Assembly: GCA_021769555.1 (NCBI GenBank)
Contig: JAETSR010000002.1
Span: 248,001 to 312,000 of the forward strand
From: Clostridiaceae bacterium
GTDB taxonomy: Bacteria > Bacillota > Clostridia > Oscillospirales > Acutalibacteraceae
DNA: 64,000 nucleotides
Direction of reading: 5' to 3'
The translations under genes and the position numbers were made by a program. The notes below the pieces were generated by a model, which was not told the origin of the DNA, made no database searches, and saw only the letters and a program-made list of their open reading frames with translations. The first letter of the stretch is position 1. Each line of letters opens with the position of its first letter. This document shows positions 57,373-64,000 of this stretch, in pieces.

Positions 57373-57576
57373 TTAGAAATTTCCATCTATCGGGAACTCG
57401 TGGATATGCAGCAGAATGTAAAGCAGGAGGTGTTGCCGTAAATCCTCGTCAATTACGCCATGAATCCGGCTATGTCTATCTATCAGCGGCTTATAGAGGA
57501 GCAATAGTTCTTCCAAAGCATCCTGATCTCCAGACATGGCCTGTTTTAATGTCAAGCGGAAGTCTTCGGAGGCCAT
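57373..57576 (-). CDS. small helix-turn-helix domain protein of element 2
   Basis: 67 residues. Matches the helical domain found on clostridial conjugative elements beside a small sigma factor (LTLKQAMSGDQDALEELLLLYKPLIDRHS, then IDEDLRQHLLLYILLHIHEF), which resembles sigma region 2. GGGAGGTG precedes the ATG. Overlaps the upstream sigma-like gene by 25 bp. Probably acts with it in controlling element genes, as Orf8 with Orf7 in Tn916. Confidence 0.75.
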   Translation of the reverse strand: MASEDFRLTLKQAMSGDQDALEELLLLYKPLIDRHSRIHGVIDEDLRQHLLLYILLHIHEFPIDGNF

Positions 57577-57971
57577 GTTTTATCACCTCCCTCAAGCAGC
57601 TTTTCCCGCAGCTCTTTTATGGAGCGGTAACGGAGCAGATAGATGCTTTCCGGGGTACTGCCAAGGCATTTTGCAATTTCTCCCGGTTTCCTATCCTCCA
57701 CAAACAGCATCGTCAGCACCTGCTGTCTTTTCGGCGAGAGCTTAGCAAACGCTTCAGCAAGGCGTTCTTCCTCAAAATCGAAATCAGGTGCAGAATACTC
57801 CACACTTTCACCAGTAGCTAGTGATTCTTCTGGTACGTTCTCCAAAGACTGCACCCGCTCATTGACCTTCTGCGCCTTGCGGTATCTGCCTGCTTCCCTT
57901 TGCAGAACTCTATCAAGCCATCCTGTAAACCTTGCCCTCAACTCGTCCTGTTCCTGGTAATTCCCGCGCAT
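57552..57971 (-). CDS. sigma-70 family protein of element 2
   Basis: 139 residues. A C-terminal sigma region 4 helix-turn-helix is visible (KLSPKRQQVLTMLFVEDRKPGEIAKCLGSTPESIYLLRYRSIKELREKL). The N-terminal half is charged and has no clear region 2; the overlapping 67-residue protein may supply it. Start has AAAGGAG at six bases. Resembles Tn916-type Orf7 regulators. Confidence 0.8.
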   Translation of the reverse strand: MRGNYQEQDELRARFTGWLDRVLQREAGRYRKAQKVNERVQSLENVPEESLATGESVEYSAPDFDFEEERLAEAFAKLSPKRQQVLTMLFVEDRKPGEIAKCLGSTPESIYLLRYRSIKELREKLLEGGDKTWPPKTSA

Positions 57972-58281
57972 GGTGCGCTCCTTTCCTCCAGAGCACGCCA
58001 CCGGGCAATATTAAGCAGGAACGAAAAAGTCCAGACACACCGCGATGGTATGCCTGGACAATAAAATGATGGGTAGAAAAGACAAAAAGGCCACACTACA
58101 TTTCTGTAGAATAGCCTTTGCGTGAAGCAGAGTTACCTCTGCCCGTTATTTGCCTACTGTCTTTTTTCCTCTCTACACGGCTATATTATACACCAGTTTT
58201 TTCCTTTATGGAACGATGTTAAACCTTGAGTATCAGGGTTTAACCTTGAATTTTCCTAAATCGTTTCTAATTTCTCTGTAT
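57972..58281. other. intergenic region with three hairpins
   Basis: About 310 bases without a gene. Contains GTCCAG/CTGGAC (58029-58034 with 58054-58059), AAAGGC/GCCTTT with inner CTACA/TGTAG (58086-58119), and GCAGAG/CTCTGC (58127-58142). A minus-strand TATAAT lies at 58185-58190 without a clear minus-35. Could be a structured leader or small RNA; nothing else is recognised. Confidence 0.5.
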
Positions 58282-58629
58282 TCACCCAAATACATCCATA
58301 TTATTTAGCATTTCTGTAATATTGTTATCACCCTTTCTGACCTTGTCGCTTGCAGTTGCCTTATCTTCCGCGCCCGCAAGCCTCTCGTCCAGCATTTTCT
58401 GCACCATTTCCTTGATGAAATCCGGTGTAAATGATTGTTCCGTCCTAATTTCAACCTTACACTCCGGGCTGAGCAGCGCTGGGTGGGCCGTCAGATACTC
58501 CCCCAGCGCCGCCACCACCACAGCGCTCTTGCGGTTACCCAGACGCTCAAGCAATTCCCCGGCCTGTATCTGCTCCTCAGTTTCAGCCGGAAACTGTAGC
58601 GAGAAGCGGTATTTCCCATTTTTTCGCAT
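58282..58629 (-). CDS. ParR-like DNA-binding partner of the actin-like protein
   Basis: 115 residues. A basic N-terminus (MRKNGKYRFSLQFPAETEEQIQAGELLERLGNRKSAVVVAALGEYL) looks like a ribbon-helix-helix protein; the C-terminus is acidic and ends in MLNNMDVFG. The position 3 bases after the actin-like gene's stop is that of plasmid ParR/AlfB adaptors, which bind centromere repeats. No such repeats are evident nearby. Confidence 0.7.
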   Translation of the reverse strand: MRKNGKYRFSLQFPAETEEQIQAGELLERLGNRKSAVVVAALGEYLTAHPALLSPECKVEIRTEQSFTPDFIKEMVQKMLDERLAGAEDKATASDKVRKGDNNITEMLNNMDVFG

Positions 58630-58632
58630 AGG

Positions 58633-59550
58633 CTACCCCCTTAACCGGGCCAACTGCTTCTCGCCAAGCATCTCATAACCCAGGGCATTGGCATTGGGAG
58701 AATCAATAAACTCCGCTTTGCCCGCAAGCGGGGACTCGCTCAGATATGGATGCAGGAGGATGCTTCCCCCGCCAATAAAGATAGCTGGATTGGAGCGGAG
58801 GTCAACCTGAAGTTCCCGGAGCTGGTTCAGAATGTCGTTGGCGTGGAGCCGGGCGGCGTTATAAATCTCCTCCTTCACCTCGTCGGGCAGATATTTCTCC
58901 TTGCCCTGCAGGACGTTGGCAATGTGCTCGTCGTCAATCTTCATGTCGTACTGAGAGCTGACCTTGCGGATGACCTCGTTGTTCATGGTGATGACGCCGG
59001 TTTCCAGCGAACGGCAGAACTGGAGGTCAGGCTTGCCGTTTTGCAGGAGCAACACATCTGTGGTGTAGCCGCCGATGTCGATGATAAACAGGCGGGAAGT
59101 GCTCAGTACCATGTCACTCCTCGGCACGACTGCCGCAAAAGCCTGGGGGAACACCATCACATGGTCGATTTGGATGGCGTAGGGCTTGTCCCGATAGGTG
59201 AACCGCACAGGTGCCGAGCGCTTGAAATAAGCGGCAAACTTCTCTTTCAGCCCGCCATAGTGCTCGGGCGGCAGACCCACCGCAAGCTGGATGCGCTTGA
59301 CCGGAGAATACTGTCCTTTGCGCTCAAGCTCTTTGACTATGGCGAACAGAGTTAGGATGAAGAACCGCTCGTCCTGAGTCTTGTCGCGCATATATGGCAG
59401 GCGATGGCTTGTAAGGGTCCAAAACTTCCCGGCATATTCCAGAATCTCATCAGACATAGGCGGCTTGACGGAGTGCTCGGTGAGGCCGGACACGAAGGTG
59501 AACCGGGGCGTTTTGATGGCATAGTTGCCGTGGTCGATGGCGATCAGCAT
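58633..59550 (-). CDS. ParM-like actin-family segregation ATPase
   Basis: 305 residues of the actin/ParM fold. Phosphate-1 block AIDHGNYAIKT at the N-terminus, phosphate-2 block FIIDIGGYTTDVLLL near 165-180, adenosine block AIFIGGGSILLHPY near 265. Such proteins form filaments that separate DNA copies. AGGAGG is eight bases before the ATG. A partition system on an integrated element suggests that it can exist as a plasmid-like circle. Confidence 0.87.
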   Translation of the reverse strand: MLIAIDHGNYAIKTPRFTFVSGLTEHSVKPPMSDEILEYAGKFWTLTSHRLPYMRDKTQDERFFILTLFAIVKELERKGQYSPVKRIQLAVGLPPEHYGGLKEKFAAYFKRSAPVRFTYRDKPYAIQIDHVMVFPQAFAAVVPRSDMVLSTSRLFIIDIGGYTTDVLLLQNGKPDLQFCRSLETGVITMNNEVIRKVSSQYDMKIDDEHIANVLQGKEKYLPDEVKEEIYNAARLHANDILNQLRELQVDLRSNPAIFIGGGSILLHPYLSESPLAGKAEFIDSPNANALGYEMLGEKQLARLRG

Positions 59551-59629
59551 AAGTATACCTCCTGAGTTTCGTTTGATGGGATTACACCAATTACTGTGCG
59601 CATTTACAACCGAAATACGCAAATTTTTT

Positions 59630-59672
59630 CATAAGAAAAGGCAGCCTGTGCAAAACGCACTAGCTGCCTTGA
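59630..59672 (-). terminator. terminator after the methyltransferase gene
   Basis: On the minus strand AAGGCAGC and GCTGCCTT pair with inner GTGC/GCAC, followed by TTCTTATG. Confidence 0.75.
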
Positions 59673-59695
59673 CGATAACTGCATCATGGCAAGAA

Positions 59696-60490
59696 TTACT
59701 TGACTCCCACCCTCATGCGGTAGAAAAAGTCAATATAAAACTCCTCATCACCAAAAATATCCCGGACGGTATCTTCATACCGCTTTATATCCTCCGCTAT
59801 CCGCTGAGGATCGACCTTCAAAATGGCCTGCAAGCTGCCCTGACTTAACAGAATGTTAATGAACCGCTGGACGGTACAGGGCTCGGTGTTGGCAAAAAGA
59901 ACCTCCCGGCAATACCGGAAATACCCGCTTTTCTCCATATTGCTCAGGTGCTTTGCCTTGTCATACCGCACGAAGGAATCTTTTATAGCCGGGTTGCTGG
60001 CTTCAATCTGTTTTGCTTCGTTGTAAAGATCCATATACGCTTTCTCTGCCTGCCATTTGGTTTTTGGAGGCCAGTCACAGTCCACCGTGGCAAATATGCC
60101 GCCGGGTTTCAGGACGCGGTCAACTTCTTTCAGCGTGGAAACCGGCTCCATCCAGTGAAAAGACTGGGAGCAGATCACCACGTCCGCGCAGGCGTCCGGC
60201 AGGGTCGTGCCGGTGGAATAGGCTTTGACAAACGAGATGTTTTTACCGGCCTTCTGCATGGCTACCCGGAACATATCCTCGCTGGGCTCTATGCCGACGA
60301 CCTGCTCCGCGACGGCTCCCCATGGGACCGTAGATAGCCCGGTTCCGCAGCCGAGATCCACCACCAGACCGGGGGTTTTCTCAAGGTATTCGCATATGAC
60401 CTTGATTGGGTATTCCGGCATTTTCGGCCGTGCGCCCTCGTATACATCGGCAAAGCCGGTAAATCTGTCCGCGTTTTTGTGCGCTTCCAT
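59696..60490 (-). CDS. class I SAM-dependent methyltransferase
   Basis: 264 residues. VVDLGCGTGLSTVPW is SAM motif I (about 43-57), VVGIEPSEDM motif II, and ADVVICSQSFHWME motif IV, with VLKPGGIFATVD after it. Resembles methyltransferase type 11 (small-molecule). The start at 60490 has GGGAGGAG; two longer starts are rejected. It has its own promoter and terminator, so it is a cargo-like unit within element 2. Confidence 0.87.
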   Translation of the reverse strand: MEAHKNADRFTGFADVYEGARPKMPEYPIKVICEYLEKTPGLVVDLGCGTGLSTVPWGAVAEQVVGIEPSEDMFRVAMQKAGKNISFVKAYSTGTTLPDACADVVICSQSFHWMEPVSTLKEVDRVLKPGGIFATVDCDWPPKTKWQAEKAYMDLYNEAKQIEASNPAIKDSFVRYDKAKHLSNMEKSGYFRYCREVLFANTEPCTVQRFINILLSQGSLQAILKVDPQRIAEDIKRYEDTVRDIFGDEEFYIDFFYRMRVGVK

Positions 60491-60526
60491 AACTGCTCCT
60501 CCCAATTTATCTGTCATTTTGGGATT

Positions 60527-60555
60527 AGTATAGCATAAAACTGACTCCATCACAA
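60527..60555 (-). promoter_or_regulatory. promoter of the methyltransferase gene
   Basis: TTGTGA, 17 bp, TATACT on the minus strand. Confidence 0.65.
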
Positions 60556-60601
60556 GGCTTGAAAAAGCAAAGGGGCGGCGCAGCGCGTCACCCCTCGTTT
60601 G

Positions 60602-61663
60602 TCAGCTGTGTCTATCCAGATCTGCTTTCAGCCGGGCCCAGATAAAATCGTCCAACCCCTTGTATCGCGGGTCCCAGACGTAGGTTCCATACCGGAACCC
60701 CATCCTGCCCAGCAGGGCCATGAGCATATCATAGGCGCTCTGCACATAGCAGTTGGTGATATAGTCCATATCGAACGCCGTTTTTATCTCCCAGACACCC
60801 TGTTTTCGTAGTTCGGTAAGAGCTTCTTCCAGCCTTTGCAAGGCATTCACCCCCGGCACAGCCAAAACGGTCAGCCCTGAGAGAGCATGGATAACGTCGG
60901 CTTTCATGGGGCCCTCGGTAAGAACTATCATCTTACCCGGTTTCCCAGCCAAGTGCGTCCAGGCAGGCGAGCCGCATCCGCCGGTCAGTTCCACACTGGA
61001 TATCCAGCGGAACTTGCGGTTCTCAGTATTGTCCAGCCGGAGCTGTAACCCTTGAATCCGGCCCCGCATATCTCGGACGGGAATCAATATCCCCGACCGC
61101 TGATGTACAAACGACCACCACCCGGCTTTTGTGCGGAAGAACCCCGGCACACCTTGCGGGTCAGCGCCGGTTTCCAGCACGCGCCGGACGAGTTCGGAGT
61201 TGTTCGACAGCGGCATAGACTTGTAGCCCAACTGGGCTATATCACGGTCACTAAGTCCGCGGTTGTGGAGATTCTCCCGGTGAGCGTTCGCCAACCCCAG
61301 CATGGAGAGGAGCGCGGAGTAGGTGCGGTGACGCGCAGAAATATCGGCTATAGGGGTTTCAACTGGTTGTTGATAATCTCTCGATTCTGCCCGCATGGGT
61401 CGCTCATTCAAGCGTAACCGCTCCGATAGTTCCCGCCATACCCCGTCACGGTCGGTGCCGGTGAACAGGGCATACAGGTCAAAAATGCCTCCAGAAACCC
61501 CGCATTTCGCGCAACGGAACACCTCTTTCTTGAAGTTGATATTCAGGTGCTTATCGCGCTCACCGTCACAGCAGGGGCAGCGGACATAGCAGGAGATTCG
61601 GCCAGCCGGGGGCTGGGGCAGGCCCAGCAAGGATACCACATCCGTCATGCGGATCCGTTCCAT
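60602..61663 (-). CDS. CHC2 zinc-finger / Toprim primase-like protein
   Basis: 353 residues. The N-terminal zinc finger has CYVRCPCCDGERD and FRCAKCG (Cys spacing of primase CHC2 domains). A middle region follows, then a Toprim-like domain with MIVLTEGPMKADV (Glu) and AFDMDY (Asp-x-Asp). It may prime DNA synthesis during transfer or replication of the element. The start has GAGGAG eight bases upstream; the 36-residue longer frame overlaps the previous gene. Confidence 0.82.
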   Translation of the reverse strand: MERIRMTDVVSLLGLPQPPAGRISCYVRCPCCDGERDKHLNINFKKEVFRCAKCGVSGGIFDLYALFTGTDRDGVWRELSERLRLNERPMRAESRDYQQPVETPIADISARHRTYSALLSMLGLANAHRENLHNRGLSDRDIAQLGYKSMPLSNNSELVRRVLETGADPQGVPGFFRTKAGWWSFVHQRSGILIPVRDMRGRIQGLQLRLDNTENRKFRWISSVELTGGCGSPAWTHLAGKPGKMIVLTEGPMKADVIHALSGLTVLAVPGVNALQRLEEALTELRKQGVWEIKTAFDMDYITNCYVQSAYDMLMALLGRMGFRYGTYVWDPRYKGLDDFIWARLKADLDRHS

Positions 61664-61683
61664 GCGCTTCACTCCTCGCTTTT

Positions 61684-62355
61684 TTATGCTGACTGTTGTA
61701 GGGCAAAATCCCTGATGAACTGTGCGGCCGCTCCGACTTTCTCCGTAGCGGGAAACTTCTCGGCAACCCACTTTATAGCTCCCGGGTCAATCTGTAAAAC
61801 TTCGCCCAGGGTCTTGCCCTTGAACTTGGTGATGGGGCAAGGCACTTTCATGGCTTGCTCCAGCTTTTCCTCTTGGGTCAGCTCCCGGGGAGCAGTCTCC
61901 TCAACGGCATAGGGCTCGGCGGACGTAGCCGCGCTATTTGTCGACACGCCCTCGGAAACTGTGTCTGGGAACTCGTCGCCCGCCATTGAAAACTGCAAGC
62001 CGAAACCAGCATTACGGAGCGCGATACCGACCGCCGCCGTTTGCGCCCACTCTCTGGGCGAAACGGAGGGTTTATCCTCCAGATAGCCCCGGGAGGCCGT
62101 AGCCTCTGCCAAAAAGCAGTCTGCCGGGTCTTTGTAGCTGGGGTACACACGCGCGGTCGCCACGAAGCAATCTTTGCCGGGGGCGGCCTGCACAGAAATG
62201 CGCCCCTCCGGATACTTCAAGCGGAACCAGGCAATCTGAGCCATAACCGGCAGGCGCTTGCGGGTCTCGCCGGTGCCCAGGTCGGTGTAATCCACCGCGT
62301 AGGGAGTGGGGTCGAATCCCTCCACAGCGTTAATTTTATTTATCATATTATCCAT
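61684..62355 (-). CDS. hypothetical element 2 protein
   Basis: 223 residues. No family is certain. The N-terminal half reads like phage/ICE proteins of unknown role (FDPTPYAVDYTDLGTGETRKRLPV). The last 60 residues (CPITKFKGKTLGEVLQIDPGAIKWVAEKF) match the short domain found at the end of exonuclease-X-like proteins. AGGAGG is nine bases before the ATG at 62355. The open frame extends upstream through the preceding gene in another frame; that part is a shadow. Confidence 0.65.
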   Translation of the reverse strand: MDNMINKINAVEGFDPTPYAVDYTDLGTGETRKRLPVMAQIAWFRLKYPEGRISVQAAPGKDCFVATARVYPSYKDPADCFLAEATASRGYLEDKPSVSPREWAQTAAVGIALRNAGFGLQFSMAGDEFPDTVSEGVSTNSAATSAEPYAVEETAPRELTQEEKLEQAMKVPCPITKFKGKTLGEVLQIDPGAIKWVAEKFPATEKVGAAAQFIRDFALQQSA

Positions 62356-62809
62356 TTTGAAAGACCTCCTGCAAATTGATATATGTGTCCCGGTACTGCA
62401 TCCAGACCGGCAGCAGCGCGTTGATGTACTTGCCCACCGTCTGGCTGTATTGCTCGGGCTTGCTGGGCGAGAAGTTCCTGAACTGCCTGCGGCCGGCCTG
62501 CACCACCTTTTCCAGGGACTGATGGGCTGTCTCCCGGCGCTTTTTGCCGTCGGCGTCGGTCTTGGCGCCGAACTGCCGCTCGCTGAGCACGAACTTGATG
62601 TAAGCGTCAACGAGCTGGTAGTGGTAGCTCAAATCGTCCATTTTCATGCCCATAGGAGCGCTTTTGGAGAACGCCTGGAAGGTCTCCAGGACACAAATTC
62701 GGTAGTTGAGTTCCTGCAGGGCAAGGTTCTCCCTGGGCTGAATGGTGTGTTTGGCGATCTTGGAGATGTACTCGGACTGCTTTTCTCTGCATACTGTGAG
62801 AATACTCAT
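62348..62809 (-). CDS. hypothetical element 2 protein
   Basis: 153 residues, polar and helical, family not recognised (MSILTVCREKQSEYISKIAK at the start, and KYINALLPVWMQYRDTYINLQEV near the end). GGAGAG lies upstream. Its stop overlaps the next gene by 8 bases. It lies 12 bases after the helicase gene, so all are one operon. Confidence 0.65.
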   Translation of the reverse strand: MSILTVCREKQSEYISKIAKHTIQPRENLALQELNYRICVLETFQAFSKSAPMGMKMDDLSYHYQLVDAYIKFVLSERQFGAKTDADGKKRRETAHQSLEKVVQAGRRQFRNFSPSKPEQYSQTVGKYINALLPVWMQYRDTYINLQEVFQNG

Positions 62810-62821
62810 TTTGACTCTCCT

Positions 62822-64000
62822 TTACTGATTTCTGATTCTTTTTGCAAGGCAGGTGCCCCGCTTTTCGGTGTCCGTCCTACTGATGGCGGTGTACAGCGCC
62901 CGCTGCTCGCCCACAAGTATCACCTTGCTCTTACCTCTGGTGATGGCGGTGTATACCAGCGGCCGGGTCAGCATGATATAATGGGAACGCTGTAGGTTGA
63001 CGATGACCGACTGGTACTCCGAGCCCTGGGACTTGTGGACGGTGGAGGCGTATCCCAAGTCCAGCATGGGTAGCTGAGTGGGGTCGTACTCCACCTCGCG
63101 TCCGTCGCCAAAGTTGACCCGGATGGTGATGCCGTCAACATCGCGGAAAATATCCGTGATATAGCCCACATCGCCGTTATTGACCTCGCCCAAATTCTTG
63201 GTCTGCATCACTCTGTCACCCAGACGGAAGACCCGCTTGCCGTGAGTTGCCTCGGGTTTGCTGGGCGCGGGTGGATTCACCAAATCGCGCAGACGGAGGT
63301 TGAGGGCGTTAGCCCCGGTTGCTGTCTTTTTGCGGTAAGGCGTGAGCAGGGCCACGTTGTCAAGTCCGTACTTTTTGACCTCTTGCAGGTACAACTCCAC
63401 CACCTTATCAGCCGAAGTTTCAATATCCGGGGACTCCACGAACTGGAAATCCTCGCCGAACTCCAGATTGCGCACGCCCTGACGGATAGCCTTCGCGTTG
63501 ACCGCGATACGGCTCCCCGCCTGCTGACGGAACACCTTATCGAGCCTCGCCACAGGCACCTTTCCGCTGGCGATGATTTCGCTGAGCACCGCGCCGGGGC
63601 CTACTGAGGGTAGCTGGTCGCTGTCGCCGATGAGCACCACCTGCGCGCCCAGGCTTATCGCGTCCAGCAGGTAACCCGCAAGGTACACGTCCAGCATGGA
63701 GACCTCGTCCACCAGGACAAGGTCGGCGTCCAGGAGTTCCGGCTCGTTGAAGTTTCCGTCCTCGTCAGCCATAAGATTTAGGGCCTTGTGTATTGTGGAT
63801 GCCGAGTGCCCGGTGGCCTGTTCCATGCGCCGTGCCGCGCGCCCGGTGGGGGCACAGCAGCAGATGGTGCTGTTCGGGTTTTGGCGGTGATAGATGTCCA
63901 GAATCGCCCGCTGAATCATGGTCTTGCCGGTTCCGGGGCCGCCGGTTATGACCGACAACCCTTGGGTCAGAGCCATCTTAACGGCCTGCCGCTGTTCCGG
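62822..64000 (-). CDS. RecD-like superfamily 1 helicase, C-terminal part (5' end outside window)
   Basis: Partial; the frame continues past the right edge. Walker A is ITGGPGTGKTM, then CCAPTGRAARRM, Walker B VLVDEVSMLD, GDSDQLPSVGPG, and motif V/VI blocks YASTVHKSQGSEY and VYTAITRGKSKVILVG. This is the RecD2 pattern of 5'-3' helicases. On mobile elements it likely aids transfer replication. First gene of the operon in the visible part. Confidence 0.88.
   Translation of the reverse strand, partial: PEQRQAVKMALTQGLSVITGGPGTGKTMIQRAILDIYHRQNPNSTICCCAPTGRAARRMEQATGHSASTIHKALNLMADEDGNFNEPELLDADLVLVDEVSMLDVYLAGYLLDAISLGAQVVLIGDSDQLPSVGPGAVLSEIIASGKVPVARLDKVFRQQAGSRIAVNAKAIRQGVRNLEFGEDFQFVESPDIETSADKVVELYLQEVKKYGLDNVALLTPYRKKTATGANALNLRLRDLVNPPAPSKPEATHGKRVFRLGDRVMQTKNLGEVNNGDVGYITDIFRDVDGITIRVNFGDGREVEYDPTQLPMLDLGYASTVHKSQGSEYQSVIVNLQRSHYIMLTRPLVYTAITRGKSKVILVGEQRALYTAISRTDTEKRGTCLAKRIRNQ

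Noticed and set aside
62356-62610. N-terminal extension of the element 2 protein at 61684
   Set aside because: Ser/Arg/Thr-rich shadow of the gene at 62348-62809; AGGAGG supports the start at 62355.

Overview
The window looks like a chromosomal stretch of a GC-rich, anaerobic, gut-type member of the Clostridia (Oscillospiraceae/Ruminococcaceae-like). The inference rests on Firmicutes markers (strong AGGAGG ribosome sites, sigma-A promoters with 17-bp spacers, an IreB phosphoprotein, a SleL/YaaH-type spore-cortex hydrolase, an ECF sigma factor with a short-N-terminus anti-sigma partner) on a GC-rich background. No species can be named from the sequence alone.

Backbone, left part (1-31.4 kb): partial citrate synthase; asparagine synthetase with a nitroreductase; a GH25 lysozyme; cysteine synthase; a degenerate GHKL kinase-like membrane protein; an N-acetylhexosamine-kinase-like protein with a membrane protein; a LysM-GH18 hydrolase; a minus-strand run of an Erm-type rRNA methyltransferase, QueH, an amidohydrolase and an unknown protein; an ECF sigma factor translationally coupled to an anti-sigma/serpin fusion and a second serpin; a sugar isomerase/oxidoreductase pair; a DUF2089 / 49-aa / DUF4097 operon; a MoxR-DUF58-transglutaminase operon; tRNA-Gly(GCC); a Uma2 protein; a cold-shock protein with a long leader; and a histidine-phosphatase relative without its catalytic histidine.

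Element 1 (about 31.46-39.89 kb) is a lower-GC integrative mobilizable element. It has a tyrosine integrase split by a one-base frameshift, an XRE regulator, an excisionase-like protein, a hairpin-rich candidate oriT, a MobA/MobL relaxase, a single-chain restriction-modification enzyme (nuclease, N6-methylase and two specificity halves) behind a regulator broken at an A8 tract, and a TnpV-like protein. Near-identical short direct repeats lie at both ends.

Next to it, two inverted copies of a roughly 400-bp module flank a MATE transporter gene. Each copy encodes a 35-residue hydrophobic peptide and has an opposing consensus promoter downstream, the layout of a type I toxin-antitoxin locus. Backbone genes follow (42.4-55.5 kb): GNAT proteins, a purine-type NCS2 permease, IreB, PheS/PheT, an FkbH-like protein, a sugar isomerase, a MerR/TipAS regulator, a lactonase and the tmRNA gene ssrA.

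Element 2 begins at the 3' end of ssrA and runs off the right edge: integrase, excisionase, two small sigma/HTH proteins, a ParR/ParM-like segregation pair, a methyltransferase, a CHC2/Toprim primase-like protein, two unknowns and a RecD-like helicase. It is probably an integrative conjugative element.

The most interesting items are (1) the ECF sigma / anti-sigma-serpin fusion / serpin operon, a possible protease-sensing signalling system; (2) a 12-codon leader peptide with an Arg-Leu-Arg motif and an SD-sequestering hairpin upstream of the Erm-like gene; and (3) the paired inverted type I toxin-antitoxin modules, whose terminator stems show compensatory base changes.
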